A DNA stretch of 64,000 nucleotides from Alkalimarinus coralli (GTDB lineage: Bacteria > Pseudomonadota > Gammaproteobacteria > Pseudomonadales > Oleiphilaceae). Below, piece by piece: positions 29,459-41,627 of this stretch. A program made the position numbers and the translations under genes. The notes beneath the pieces are model-generated. The model made no database searches and had not been told where the DNA came from. It was given only the letters and a program-made list of their open reading frames with translations. How positions within the stretch are numbered: position 1 is the first letter of the stretch; the number at the start of each line of letters is the position of its first letter. The DNA lies in NCBI RefSeq assembly GCF_023650515.1, contig NZ_CP096016.1, forward strand, positions 50,001-114,000. The letters run 5' to 3'.

Positions 29459-30802
29459 GTGTCACTTATAGCAACAGATAACATTAGCATCGTAGTGGGG
29501 CTCGGTATTACCGGGCTTTCCTGCGTTCGTTATCTGTTGTCAAAAGGGCATCGTGTAATTGTCGTTGATAGCAGGGATAACCCGCCTGCTCTCGATGCCT
29601 TTAAAGCTGAGTACCCAGACGTGCCTGTATGCCTCGGGCCATTTGATGCTGAGCTGTTGAGCTCAGCAACACAGCTGTTTGTAAGCCCTGGTGTCGCGAT
29701 TGCCGAACCTGCAATAAGAGAGGCTCAGAGCCGAGGTGTTCGAGTGACCGGTGATGTTGATTTGTTTAGTCAACTGGTCGGTGCGCCTGTAATAGCTATA
29801 ACCGGTTCCAATGGAAAAAGCACGGTAACGACGCTAGTTGCAGAAATGGCTCGGCAGGCGGGGCTAAATGTTGCGGTAGGGGGAAACTTGGGAACCCCTG
29901 TGTTAGATCTGCTCGATGATAGTGTTGAGTTATATGTTATAGAGCTCTCGAGTTTTCAGCTAGAAACCACTCATCGGCTGGGGGCCTCGGCGGCAACCAT
30001 TCTGAATATTTCAGAAGACCATATGGATCGATATCCAAATAAGTTGGCTTACCTGCAGGCTAAGCAGAACGTTTTTAGAGGGTGCCGTTACGTCATCGTG
30101 AATGAAGATGACAGGCTTAGCGAACCTTTGATGGTTGACGGGATGGAGGCCATTCGTTTTGGTTTAGGAAAGGCAGATATAAGGAAGTTCAGTACAGTCA
30201 CAGAGGGCGAAGAAACGTATATTTGTTTTGGCTTTGAGAAGCTGATCAATGTTGCAGAAGTAGCAATCAAAGGTGCTCACAATATTAGCAACGCGCTTGC
30301 CGCATTGGGCTTAGGGTCTGCTGCTGGCATTGATATGAGCGCAATGCTGGAGGCGTTGAAGCAGTATAAGGGGCTTGAGCATCGCTGCCAGTGGGTTCGA
30401 AGTCTCGATGGTGTTGATTATATAAACGACTCGAAAGGCACAAATGTTGGTGCCACTGTCACTGCCATCGAGAGCTTTGGGAAGTCCGGGCGCGGCAAGG
30501 TGGTATTAATTGCGGGCGGGGAAGGTAAAGGAGCAGACTTTTCGCCATTGGCAGAACCACTAACAAAATTTGGCCGCAACGTGGTTCTGTTTGGGCGTGA
30601 TGCAGGAAAAATTGAATTGAGCTTAACCGACTCTGTCCAGTCAGTGAAAGTTAACTCGCTGGAAGAAGCCGTTAAGGAAGCTAGAAAGCTGGCACAAGCT
30701 GGAGATTCAGTGTTGATGTCTCCCGCTTGCGCCAGCTTTGATATGTTCCGCAATTTTGAAGCACGCGGTGATGCATTTATAGATGCGGTGAACCGGCTAT
30801 GA
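29459..30802 (+). CDS. murD: UDP-MurNAc-L-Ala:D-Glu ligase
   Basis: A 447-residue Mur ligase that adds D-glutamate. A Rossmann-type N-terminus (VVGLGITGLSCVRYL), the ATP loop AITGSNGKSTVTTLV, and the C-terminal MSPACASFDMFRNFEARG signature are seen. It starts at a GTG with TAGGAG upstream. The stop codon overlaps the ftsW ATG (ATGA). Confidence 0.95.
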   Translation: MSLIATDNISIVVGLGITGLSCVRYLLSKGHRVIVVDSRDNPPALDAFKAEYPDVPVCLGPFDAELLSSATQLFVSPGVAIAEPAIREAQSRGVRVTGDVDLFSQLVGAPVIAITGSNGKSTVTTLVAEMARQAGLNVAVGGNLGTPVLDLLDDSVELYVIELSSFQLETTHRLGASAATILNISEDHMDRYPNKLAYLQAKQNVFRGCRYVIVNEDDRLSEPLMVDGMEAIRFGLGKADIRKFSTVTEGEETYICFGFEKLINVAEVAIKGAHNISNALAALGLGSAAGIDMSAMLEALKQYKGLEHRCQWVRSLDGVDYINDSKGTNVGATVTAIESFGKSGRGKVVLIAGGEGKGADFSPLAEPLTKFGRNVVLFGRDAGKIELSLTDSVQSVKVNSLEEAVKEARKLAQAGDSVLMSPACASFDMFRNFEARGDAFIDAVNRL

Positions 30803-31983
30803 CGAACACGGCGCTGGCAAACTCAACCGGGCCACTGCTTTCCGTTGGCAAGGGTGTTGATTTTTGGTTGTTAGGTTCTGCCGGGGCGCTCTTGATGATA
30901 GGGCTGGTCATGATTTCATCAGCCTCGATTGATATCGCGGACATCCGAAACGATAACCCGTTTTTTTATGCAATGAGGCACGGTAGTTTCTTGTTGTTGG
31001 GTTTAGCCGCAGGGTTTGCGGTAGTAAATGTTCCAGTGCAGTGGTGGATGAAAAGCGGCTGGCTGTTGTTATTTGTTTCGCTGGCACTGTTGGTGTTGGT
31101 GTTATTGCCGGGAGTTGGGCGAACCGTTAATGGAAGTACTCGCTGGATTGGTTTTGGTGGTTTGAATTTACAGGTTTCAGAATTGGCCAAACTGTTTTTG
31201 ATTGCCTACATGGCAGGCTACCTGGATAGGCGAAGAGAAGAGGTGATGGCAAGTTGGTGGGGCTTTCTGAAGCCCATGTTGGTGATGCTGATGGCCGCTT
31301 TTCTATTGCTAATGGAGCCAGACTTTGGTGCTACCGTTGTGATTGCCTCGGCTATTTTAGGAATGATATTTCTAAGTGGCGCGCGTATCGGCCAGTTTTC
31401 GGTACTCATAGTTGGGTGTGCTATTTCAGCGGTATTGTTGGTGGTTTCGCAACCTTATCGGTTAAAACGGTTTACCGGCTATACCGACCCTTGGGCGGAT
31501 CAATTTGGTAGTGGGTATCAGTTGTCGCAGGCGCTGATTGCGTTTGGGCGCGGAGAGTGGACAGGAGTGGGACTCGGAAACAGTATTCAGAAGCTTTTTT
31601 ATCTGCCAGAGGCCCACACTGACTTCGTGTTTGCCATTTTGGCTGAAGAGTTTGGTTTGTTAGGTTGCGTTGTTGTGATTGCGCTGTTTTCTGTGCTGGT
31701 ATTCAGAGCCCTAAAAATAGGTGTGAAAGCTGAGCGAGCGAATCAAAGGTTTGCCGCCTATTTTGCCTATGGTATTGCGCTGTTAATTGGCGGGCAGGCC
31801 TTAATCAACATGGGGGTAAACACCGGCCTTTTACCAACAAAAGGATTAACGTTACCACTGGTAAGCTACGGTGGAAGCAGCCTGGTTGTAAGTTGCATGT
31901 GTGTAGGAGTCTTGATCAGAATTAACCTGGAGCGATGTCAGTTATCCGATAGCGGTGGCTCCGATGGGGGGAAAGATGGGTAA
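30799..31983 (+). CDS. ftsW: Peptidoglycan glycosyltransferase FtsW
   Basis: A SEDS-family membrane protein of 394 residues that polymerises lipid II at the septum with FtsI. About ten membrane helices are visible. The SEDS signatures are VNGSTRWIGFGGLNLQVSE, PEAHTDFVFAILAEEFG (including the catalytic-region Asp of the family) and TKGLTLPLVSYGGSS. It overlaps murD by 4 bases and murG by several. Confidence 0.95.
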   Translation: MTNTALANSTGPLLSVGKGVDFWLLGSAGALLMIGLVMISSASIDIADIRNDNPFFYAMRHGSFLLLGLAAGFAVVNVPVQWWMKSGWLLLFVSLALLVLVLLPGVGRTVNGSTRWIGFGGLNLQVSELAKLFLIAYMAGYLDRRREEVMASWWGFLKPMLVMLMAAFLLLMEPDFGATVVIASAILGMIFLSGARIGQFSVLIVGCAISAVLLVVSQPYRLKRFTGYTDPWADQFGSGYQLSQALIAFGRGEWTGVGLGNSIQKLFYLPEAHTDFVFAILAEEFGLLGCVVVIALFSVLVFRALKIGVKAERANQRFAAYFAYGIALLIGGQALINMGVNTGLLPTKGLTLPLVSYGGSSLVVSCMCVGVLIRINLERCQLSDSGGSDGGKDG

Positions 31984-33050
31984 GTGCAATACCTTTCTGA
32001 TTATGGCTGGTGGAACAGGTGGTCATGTATTTCCTGCGCTGGCAACGGCCCGTATGTTACAGGAGCAAGGCGTTAACGTGCACTGGTTGGGCTCTGAAAA
32101 TGGAATGGAGGTGGAATGGGTTTCTGCCGCAGGTATTCCAATTTCTTGCATTTCGATATCGGGCCTTAGAGGTAAAGGCAAGCTGGCTTTGCTTACAGCG
32201 CCATTCAGACTTGTGAATGCATTGTTGCAGGCATTATCGGTCGTGCGAGCGGTGAAGCCTGATGGGGTGCTGGGTATGGGGGGCTTTGTAACAGGCCCAG
32301 GCGGATTGGCGGCAAGGCTAATGGGCAAGCCTCTGCTGATACATGAACAAAACGCAGTAGCAGGAATGACAAATAAGCTGCTGTCGAGGTTTGCAAGCCG
32401 TGTGATGGAAGCATTTCCAGGGTCGTTTCCTCAGGGTGTCAATACCGTAGTAACAGGAAATCCGGTAAGAAAAGAGATTTGCAACTTACCTGCAAAGCAA
32501 GCTTGTAATGTTGATGGGCGACGCCCACGGGTTTTGGTTGTTGGTGGCAGCTTGGGTGCTGTTGCGATAAATCAGGTGGTTCCCGAGGCGATAAAGCTTA
32601 GTTGTGTCGATATGGGTATTGATGTCACCCATCAGGCAGGTAAGAACAACTTGGAAGCCACTATAGCGAACTATAAGCGTGCGGGTGTTGAAGCTAACGT
32701 TGTGCCTTTTATTTCAGATATGAAATCTGCATATGAGTGGGCAGATATCGTGATTTGTCGGGCGGGCGCGCTGACCATTTCGGAACTATGCATGGCGGGT
32801 GTAGGTGCGATCCTTATCCCTTACCCCTATGCGGTAGACGACCACCAAACAAAAAACGCGGGGTTTATGGTCGATGCGGGTGCGGCAGAGCTCATGCCTC
32901 AGAATGAGTTAACAGCACTAGCACTTCACAAAAAGTTAAAAGCGATGATAGAGAAAACAGAAATAATGACCAGTATGGCTCAAGCGGCGAGAAATTTGGC
33001 TAGGCCAGACGCCACCGAAAAAGTGGTTTCGTATTGTATGGAGGCGTGTA

Positions 33051-33058
<8 letters not shown>
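31976..33058 (+). CDS. murG: UDP-GlcNAc:lipid I N-acetylglucosaminyltransferase
   Basis: A peripheral membrane GT-B glycosyltransferase (360 residues from this start) converting lipid I to lipid II. The G loop is [25 protein letters not shown] and [12 protein letters not shown] are the second glycine loop and lipid-proximal regions, and [12 protein letters not shown] is the UDP-GlcNAc site. Starts at 31955 (GTG) and 31964 (ATG) also fit, so the exact N-terminus is uncertain. It overlaps ftsW and murC. Confidence 0.95.
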
Positions 33059-35463
<2,405 letters not shown>

Positions 35464-35470
35464 GTGCCAG

Positions 35471-36322
35471 GTGATTGCTGTGGATCAGCGTAGTAGAGAA
35501 TCCAGGTCTGCGAAAAGCACAGGAGCCACGTTAAAAAAACAGCAGCAGAAGCGTTTTATTAAGTTTGATGTAGCCAAACTGAAACGCGTTAAAACGATTA
35601 ACTTTGTGCCGATGACGATTGTCGTCCTGTTTTGCACTATAGCGGCGCTGTTGGTGGTTTATTGGGAGACGCTTGCAAACAAGCTTGATCACGAAGTAGT
35701 GAGGATAGAAGTAAGAGGGCAATTGAACTACCAAAACCCGGAAGCGCTTCAAAAGGTTTTGAATAAGCACCTGGGTGAAGGCTTTTTTGCTATCGATTTG
35801 AATGGTTTAAAAGCAGAAGTTGAGGCAATGCCCTGGATATATAGCGCTTCTCTGACACGACGTTGGCCGGGGGCTCTTATGATTACAGTGAAGGAGCAAT
35901 ACCCTGTCGCAAAGTGGAATAAAGAGGCTTACCTAAACGAGTACGGAGAAATGTTTAGTCCTCTACAAGCGGTTAACGTAGCTGGGGTTCCCGAATTTTT
36001 TGGCCCTATGGATCATGCCAAAGAAGTGTTGACGCAGTATGTCGGGTATAGAGAGCTGTTGGCCACAGTGGATGAAAACATTGCAGCCCTCAGTCTGGAG
36101 TCAAGAGGCGCATGGCGTCTGACGTTGCAAAATGGGATTGAGATAAAGCTAGGCAGGGCACCGCTTGATGAAAAGCTTAACCGCTTTTTAAGGGCGTATA
36201 AGCAAGGGTTAAGTAGCAAGGCCGATGAAATTCAATCTATCGATGCGCGGTATACCAATGGAATCGCGGTTCGGTGGAAGAGTGTTAAAGAAGGCGAAGG
36301 TGAGAGTTCAGGCTCGACTTAA
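35471..36322 (+). CDS. ftsQ: Cell division protein FtsQ
   Basis: A bitopic divisome protein with a basic cytoplasmic N-terminus, one membrane span (TIVVLFCTIAALLVVYW, about residues 50-67 from this start), a POTRA domain (IEVRGQLNYQNPEALQKVL) and a beta domain (WRLTLQNGIEIKLG). The reading frame is open upstream into ddlB, but the GTG at 35471, just after the ddlB stop, gives a normal N-terminus of 283 residues; GTG 35480 is an alternative. It bridges FtsB/FtsL to other divisome parts. Confidence 0.93.
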   Translation: MIAVDQRSRESRSAKSTGATLKKQQQKRFIKFDVAKLKRVKTINFVPMTIVVLFCTIAALLVVYWETLANKLDHEVVRIEVRGQLNYQNPEALQKVLNKHLGEGFFAIDLNGLKAEVEAMPWIYSASLTRRWPGALMITVKEQYPVAKWNKEAYLNEYGEMFSPLQAVNVAGVPEFFGPMDHAKEVLTQYVGYRELLATVDENIAALSLESRGAWRLTLQNGIEIKLGRAPLDEKLNRFLRAYKQGLSSKADEIQSIDARYTNGIAVRWKSVKEGEGESSGST

Positions 36323-36415
36323 GCCAACCTTCAGACATGGTCTGGGGGAAACCATATAGTAGAAAATCAAATGTTAGTGACCGGTTTTGAGGGTTACTAG
36401 CGATAAGAATCTGAG

Positions 36416-37651
36416 ATGCCAGAGTTAGTGAGTAACAAAATGATTGTAGGACTGGATATAGGAACATCAAAGGTTGTGGCGATCGTTGGCCAGGAGACCC
36501 CCGAGGGCGGCGTTGAAGTGATTGGGATTGGCTCTCACCCTTCCAAGGGCTTGAAGAGAGGGGTCGTGGTTAATATCGAAACGACTGTACAGGCTATTCA
36601 GCGGGCAATAGAAGAAGCGGAGCTGATGGCTGGGTGTGAGATCCATTCCGTTTATGCAGGTATTGCTGGCAGCCATATTCGCAGTCTTAATTCTCACGGT
36701 ATTGTGGCTGTGCGTGAGCGAGAAGTTGTGCAGGCTGATATCGAAAGAGTTATTGATGCAGCTCAGGCTGTTGCAATCCCGGCAGATCAGAAAGTGCTTC
36801 ACATTTTGCCGCAGGAATATGTCATTGATAGCCAGGAAGGAATTAAAGAACCTTTAGGTATGTCAGGAGTTCGTCTGGAGGCAAAAGTACACTTGGTTAC
36901 CTGTGCCGTGAATGCCGCGCAAAATATAGAGAAATGTGTAAAGCGTTGTGGACTTGATGTTGACGATATCATTTTGGAGCAGCTGGCCTCGAGTTATGCG
37001 GTGCTTACTGACGATGAAAAAGAGTTGGGGGTATGCGTAGTTGATATTGGTGGAGGCACCACTGATATGGCGATCTTTACCGGTGGCTCCATTCGACATA
37101 CCGCGGTAATTCCGATTGCTGGGGATCAGGTGACAAACGATATAGCAATGGCATTGCGTACGCCTACGCAAAATGCAGATGAGATAAAAATCAAATATGC
37201 ATGCGCGTTGACGCAACTGGCAGGAGCAGACGAAACAATAAAGGTTCCGAGTGTCGGCGACAGACCACCTAGAGACCTGTCCCGCCAGGCGCTAGCCGAG
37301 GTCGTTGAACCTCGCTACGAGGAGCTGTTTACGCTTATTCAATCAGAGCTTCGCAGAAGTGGCTTTGAAGACTTAATTGCAGCTGGAATTGTGCTCACCG
37401 GAGGGACTTCAAAAATGGAAGGCGCGGTAGAGCTGGCTGAAGAAATTTTCCACATGCCGGTTAGACTGGCATCGCCGCAAGGCGTTACTGGTTTAGCTGA
37501 TGTGGTGAATAACCCTATGTTTTCAACAGGCGTAGGGCTGCTGATGTATGGACTAAAACAGCAGGGACTGGGGATCGTTCCCCCGGCAAAACCAGAAGGA
37601 GGAGCAAATGTTATGGAGCGCTTGAAAAGCTGGTTTACCGGAAACTTTTAA
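36416..37651 (+). CDS. ftsA: Cell division protein FtsA
   Basis: An actin-like ATPase of 411 residues that tethers FtsZ to the membrane. The phosphate-1 motif GLDIGTSKVVAIVG is near the N-terminus, phosphate-2 is CVVDIGGGTTDMAIF, and the adenosine motif is GIVLTGGTSKMEGA. The C-terminal amphipathic helix MERLKSWFTGNF is the membrane-targeting sequence. It follows ftsQ after 93 bases. Confidence 0.96.
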   Translation: MPELVSNKMIVGLDIGTSKVVAIVGQETPEGGVEVIGIGSHPSKGLKRGVVVNIETTVQAIQRAIEEAELMAGCEIHSVYAGIAGSHIRSLNSHGIVAVREREVVQADIERVIDAAQAVAIPADQKVLHILPQEYVIDSQEGIKEPLGMSGVRLEAKVHLVTCAVNAAQNIEKCVKRCGLDVDDIILEQLASSYAVLTDDEKELGVCVVDIGGGTTDMAIFTGGSIRHTAVIPIAGDQVTNDIAMALRTPTQNADEIKIKYACALTQLAGADETIKVPSVGDRPPRDLSRQALAEVVEPRYEELFTLIQSELRRSGFEDLIAAGIVLTGGTSKMEGAVELAEEIFHMPVRLASPQGVTGLADVVNNPMFSTGVGLLMYGLKQQGLGIVPPAKPEGGANVMERLKSWFTGNF

Positions 37652-37659
37652 AAATAAGA

Positions 37660-37675
37660 GCTCGTTTAAACGAGC
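37660..37675. repeat. Perfect 16-base palindrome in the ftsA-ftsZ spacer
   Basis: GCTCGTTTAAACGAGC is fully self-complementary and lies 9 bases after the ftsA stop and 62 before ftsZ. It could fold into a weak hairpin in the mRNA or be a protein-binding site. There is no T run typical of a terminator behind it. Confidence 0.6.
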
Positions 37676-37737
37676 AATAAAAAGAACAGAAAGCTTTAAA
37701 ACTAACAGACTGAAGAAATATAGGAAGGAGAAGGGCG

Positions 37738-38901
37738 ATGTTTGAGCTCGTAGATAATGTACCACAGAACGCTGTGATAAGGGTTGTAGGCGTAGGTGGC
37801 GGAGGCGGTAATGCTGTTCGCCATATGTTGGCAAGTGACGTTGACGGTGTTGATTTTATTTGTGCCAATACGGATGCGCAGGCTCTTAAAGAGCTGGATG
37901 CAAAATCAATCATCCAGTTGGGTAACAATATTACTAAAGGGTTGGGAGCTGGTGCTAACCCTGAAATTGGACGCCAGGCAGCCATTGAAGACCGAGAGCG
38001 CATAGCTGAGACGCTTAAAGGTGCTGACATGGTCTTTATTACCGCTGGCATGGGGGGTGGAACAGGTACAGGTGGAGCACCAATTGTTGCTGAGGTGGCG
38101 CGCGATCTGGGAATACTAACCGTTGCCGTTGTCACTAAGCCGTTTCCGTTCGAGGGCGGCAAACGAATGAAAATTGCAGATGCCGGCTTAAGTGAACTCG
38201 CAGAGCATGTAGACTCCCTAATCACTATTCCTAATGAAAAACTGCTTGCAGTGTTAGGTAAAAATACCAGCTTATTGGACGCTTTTAGCGCGGCTAATGA
38301 TGTTTTGTTAGGGGCTGTTCAAGGTATCGCAGACCTGATTATCCGCCCTGGTATGATCAACGTCGATTTCGCCGATGTGAAAACCGTCATGTCCGAAATG
38401 GGAATGGCGATGATGGGAACAGGCTCCGCGACCGGTGAGAACCGTGCAAGAGAAGCCGCAGAGGCGGCTATACGAAGCCCTCTACTTGAAGATGTAAACC
38501 TGCAAGGTGCGCGAGGAATTCTGGTGAATATCACCGCAGGTGTTGATCTAAATCTGGGAGAGTTCTCAGAAGTAGGTAGCATCGTTGAAGAGTTTGCTTC
38601 TGATGCCGCGACAGTGGTTGTCGGTACGGTTATTGACCCTGATATGAGTGATGAGTTGAAAGTAACTGTTGTTGCTACTGGGCTGGGACAGGCAATGGAT
38701 AAGCCAGTTAAGGTTGTAGACAATACAGCTAAACCGGTTGATGGCACGACTGACTATAACCAGTTGGAGCGTCCTGCGGTTATGAGAAAGCGCCCAATGA
38801 CCAACGGAAGCGCTGCGGTTGATACAAAAGCTGCCGTAGGAGCAGAAACTGGAGTTGAGTATTTGGATATTCCTGCGTTTTTGAGAAGGCAGGCCGATTA
38901 A
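37738..38901 (+). CDS. ftsZ: Cell division protein FtsZ
   Basis: A tubulin-like GTPase of 387 residues that forms the Z ring. The GTP-binding loop [10 protein letters not shown] is in the expected place, NTDAQAL and GANPEIGR are typical, and the T7 catalytic loop [11 protein letters not shown] is intact. A flexible linker leads to the conserved C-terminal peptide [14 protein letters not shown], the docking site for FtsA and ZipA. A strong RBS (GGAAGGAG) precedes the ATG. Confidence 0.98.
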   Translation: MFELVDNVPQNAVIRVVGVGGGGGNAVRHMLASDVDGVDFICANTDAQALKELDAKSIIQLGNNITKGLGAGANPEIGRQAAIEDRERIAETLKGADMVFITAGMGGGTGTGGAPIVAEVARDLGILTVAVVTKPFPFEGGKRMKIADAGLSELAEHVDSLITIPNEKLLAVLGKNTSLLDAFSAANDVLLGAVQGIADLIIRPGMINVDFADVKTVMSEMGMAMMGTGSATGENRAREAAEAAIRSPLLEDVNLQGARGILVNITAGVDLNLGEFSEVGSIVEEFASDAATVVVGTVIDPDMSDELKVTVVATGLGQAMDKPVKVVDNTAKPVDGTTDYNQLERPAVMRKRPMTNGSAAVDTKAAVGAETGVEYLDIPAFLRRQAD

Positions 38902-39019
38902 CAATCGGTAATGTCCATTGAATTGGTTTCAGTGACTGGTTTCTGGTATCATTTGGCAAAAATTTGTGCGAATTAATTTGCGCAATGATACTGAATATCT
39001 TTGAGCGGTTTACATCCTT

Positions 39020-39928
39020 ATGATTAGACAAAGGACTTTAAAAAACACAATCCGGGCAACGGGTGTTGGTCTTCACAGCGGTAAAAAGGTCTATTTGACC
39101 TTAAAGCCAGCGCCTATTGACACGGGTATTGTGTTTTGTCGGACAGATCTTGATCCTGTTGTCGAGATCTCTGCCCGCGCCGAAAATGTAGGTGAGACAA
39201 CGCTGTCTACTACATTGGTGAAAGATGGCGTTAAGGTGGCGACAGTCGAGCATTTGCTTTCTGCCATGGCAGGCCTGGGCATTGATAATGCCTATGTGGA
39301 GGTGAGTGCGGAAGAAGTTCCTATTATGGATGGGAGTGCTGGACCTTTTGTATTTCTGATTCAGTCTGCAGGAATAGAAGAGCAACAGTCTGCGAAAAAG
39401 TTTATTCGCATCAAGAAAGAAGTCACTGTGACAGATGGCGATAAGACTGCCACGTTTGTGCCTTTTAATGGCTTCAAAGTCAGCTTTACTATTGAGTTTG
39501 ATCATCCGGCCTTCAAGGGAAGAAGTCAGGAGACGTCCGTGGACTTTTCGAGCACATCATTTGTCAAAGAGGTTAGTCGAGCTAGAACGTTTGGTTTTAT
39601 GAGGGACATTGAGCAGCTACGCGCTATGAACCTTGCCTTGGGAGGCAGTGTTGATAATGCGATTGTTGTTGACGAATTCAAGGTTCTTAACGAAGACGGT
39701 CTTCGATATGAAGATGAGTTTGTTAAGCATAAGGTCTTGGATGCGATTGGCGATCTGTACCTGCTAGGAAATAGCTTAATTGGAGAGTTTAAAGGCCATA
39801 AGTCAGGGCATGACCTCAATAACAAGTTATTGCGGGAACTCATTTCGCAAACAGACGCGTGGGAAGTTGAAACGTTTGATGATGCTTCTACTGCACCGAT
39901 CTCGTATATGAGACCCTTATTGACCTAA
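39020..39928 (+). CDS. lpxC: UDP-3-O-acyl-N-acetylglucosamine deacetylase
   Basis: A zinc enzyme of 302 residues that catalyses the committed step of lipid A synthesis. The zinc ligands are in [18 protein letters not shown] (His), [15 protein letters not shown] (His, Asp), and [12 protein letters not shown] supplies the catalytic His. Length equals that of P. aeruginosa and E. coli LpxC (303-305). It closes the dcw cluster, 118 bases after ftsZ, probably with its own promoter in that gap. Confidence 0.97.
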   Translation: MIRQRTLKNTIRATGVGLHSGKKVYLTLKPAPIDTGIVFCRTDLDPVVEISARAENVGETTLSTTLVKDGVKVATVEHLLSAMAGLGIDNAYVEVSAEEVPIMDGSAGPFVFLIQSAGIEEQQSAKKFIRIKKEVTVTDGDKTATFVPFNGFKVSFTIEFDHPAFKGRSQETSVDFSSTSFVKEVSRARTFGFMRDIEQLRAMNLALGGSVDNAIVVDEFKVLNEDGLRYEDEFVKHKVLDAIGDLYLLGNSLIGEFKGHKSGHDLNNKLLRELISQTDAWEVETFDDASTAPISYMRPLLT

Positions 39929-39960
39929 TTGTATAGCTTAAGTGTTGAGCGCGGCGGCAT

Positions 39961-40422
39961 TCACTCATTGTGATGTCGAGTGCGGGTCGCTAGTTTCAGC
40001 AGCACATTTTTAAGATCTATATCCTCCGTTTGCCCAGCTTCTTCTTTGAGTAGCTGGGCATTTTCGTTACTAATGGGTTGCAATTTCCTGACGAGCTTCT
40101 TTTTATGGCGAGAAGGCCTGACTTTTATTGTAATTGACTGCAGCTCCTTTAATACTGGGTTGGCGCGAAGCTTTTGTATCAATTGTGCTTGAGTGAATTT
40201 TAGTCGAGTTGCCAGTGCGGCAGAGTGAACAACCAGCTTTAATACTCGATCTTTGTAGCCCGAGATTTTGAACTGCCCTTTTAAGCTTTCGGGGAGGGCT
40301 TGATCCAATTCTTTGTTGAGCTTGGATATAGCATCAGCCTTTCTGAAAAGCCTGTTCAGGTCGTGGGTTTTACGGGTTATCTGGGCTAATGATCGCTTTT
40401 CAGTGAGCTTTTCGTTCTTCAT
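39961..40422 (-). CDS. dciA: DUF721 (DciA-type helicase loader) protein
   Basis: A 153-residue protein of the DUF721 family, recognised by the KH-like core LPESLKGQFKISGYKDRV followed by LKLVVHSAALATRLKFTQAQLIQKL. DciA loads or activates the replicative helicase DnaB in bacteria lacking DnaC. The gene commonly lies between lpxC and secA in Pseudomonas-like genomes, opposite in orientation, as here. The assignment to the DciA role rests on family and position, with no other evidence in the window. It is convergent with lpxC. Confidence 0.8.
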   Translation of the reverse strand: MKNEKLTEKRSLAQITRKTHDLNRLFRKADAISKLNKELDQALPESLKGQFKISGYKDRVLKLVVHSAALATRLKFTQAQLIQKLRANPVLKELQSITIKVRPSRHKKKLVRKLQPISNENAQLLKEEAGQTEDIDLKNVLLKLATRTRHHNE

Positions 40423-40685
40423 ATTGATGCAAAAGTTTGAAAAAAATTAAAAGAAGCGTGAGAATAGCGCGCTCCAAGCCCTTATTGTGCAGTTTTAATA
40501 CAGATTGTTACAAGAATAAACAGCATTAATTGTAAAATAGTTAAAAATGTTAATAGGGCAGGATAACTCATCCACATTGAGTTTGCAGTGTTTTGGGCTA
40601 TAAAGATATATGTAGTGCGGGGGCGCTATTTGTATTTTAGCTGTTTAGCAAGACGCTCAAGCGATGAAGAGAGATTGACCAGTTA

Positions 40686-41627
40686 ATGAATATAATTTTT
40701 GTAGGGCGTAGTCACGGTAAATCCAAAACCATTGTTCTTAACAATGCCAGAATAGCATTGGTCGCTATCGCCTTTGCGCTAGTCCTGGCCGGAGGGGTAT
40801 TTGCAGGTTTTAAGTTAATTGCCCCTCAGAAGACAGGTAGCCTGCCACAAGAGTTGAGCGGGAAAACAATAGAGCACTGGCAGTCCATGCTTGTTGCTCA
40901 GCAACAGCAGATCGATGAGCTGAAGCGAGAGTCTGGCGAGCAAGTCGATGCGCTTACATTGCGAATGGGGGCTATTCAAGCAAGCTTGTTACGCCTCGAC
41001 GCTCTGGGTCAGAGACTAACAGAAGTTGCCAAGATCGGAAAAGGGGAGTTCGACTTCGAGAGTGCCCCTGCATTAGGTGGCCCTGAGTCCTCAATTGACA
41101 CCGAATCGTACAGCCTTCCCGACATACAGGAGTCCCTGGCTAGAATTGAGAACCAGATTGAAGATCGAGAGCAACAGCTCGATGTGCTGGATGAACTATT
41201 TGTTAGCCAGAAGATACAAAAAGACCTGTTTATAGCGGGTCGCCCTATTCGCAAGGGCTGGATGTCATCTCGATATGGCTATCGTTCAGACCCGTTTTCT
41301 GGCAAGCGTGCATGGCATGCGGGTGTTGATTTTGCGGGCAAGGATGGAAGTGATATTGTCGCCGTAGCTTCAGGTGTTGTGACCTGGTCGTCAGAGCGTT
41401 ATGGTTATGGCAACTTGATTGAGATAAACCATGGTGGCGGCGTTACGACTCGCTATGGGCACTGTAAAGAGTTGCTGGTAAAAGTGGGCGAGGTTGTTAA
41501 AAAGGGGCAGGTTGTTGCCCATATGGGAAGCACAGGAAGATCCACCGGTCCGCATGTCCATTTTGAAGTTATTAAAAACAATAAGTCTCAGAACCCTGAA
41601 AAGTATATCTATCGAGCAAGCCGATAA
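40686..41627 (+). CDS. M23-family metallo-endopeptidase, membrane anchored
   Basis: A 313-residue peptidoglycan endopeptidase of the LytM type. A single N-terminal membrane span (about 22-42) is followed by two predicted coiled-coil stretches (60-112 and 146-182), then the M23 domain from about 190. All active-site residues are present: zinc ligands His211, Asp215 (HAGVD) and His292, and catalytic His259 (RYGHC) and His290 (HVHFE). It should therefore be an active hydrolase and not an EnvC-like activator. It is located just before secA in many relatives; which cross-link it cuts is not known from sequence. Confidence 0.9.
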   Translation: MNIIFVGRSHGKSKTIVLNNARIALVAIAFALVLAGGVFAGFKLIAPQKTGSLPQELSGKTIEHWQSMLVAQQQQIDELKRESGEQVDALTLRMGAIQASLLRLDALGQRLTEVAKIGKGEFDFESAPALGGPESSIDTESYSLPDIQESLARIENQIEDREQQLDVLDELFVSQKIQKDLFIAGRPIRKGWMSSRYGYRSDPFSGKRAWHAGVDFAGKDGSDIVAVASGVVTWSSERYGYGNLIEINHGGGVTTRYGHCKELLVKVGEVVKKGQVVAHMGSTGRSTGPHVHFEVIKNNKSQNPEKYIYRASR

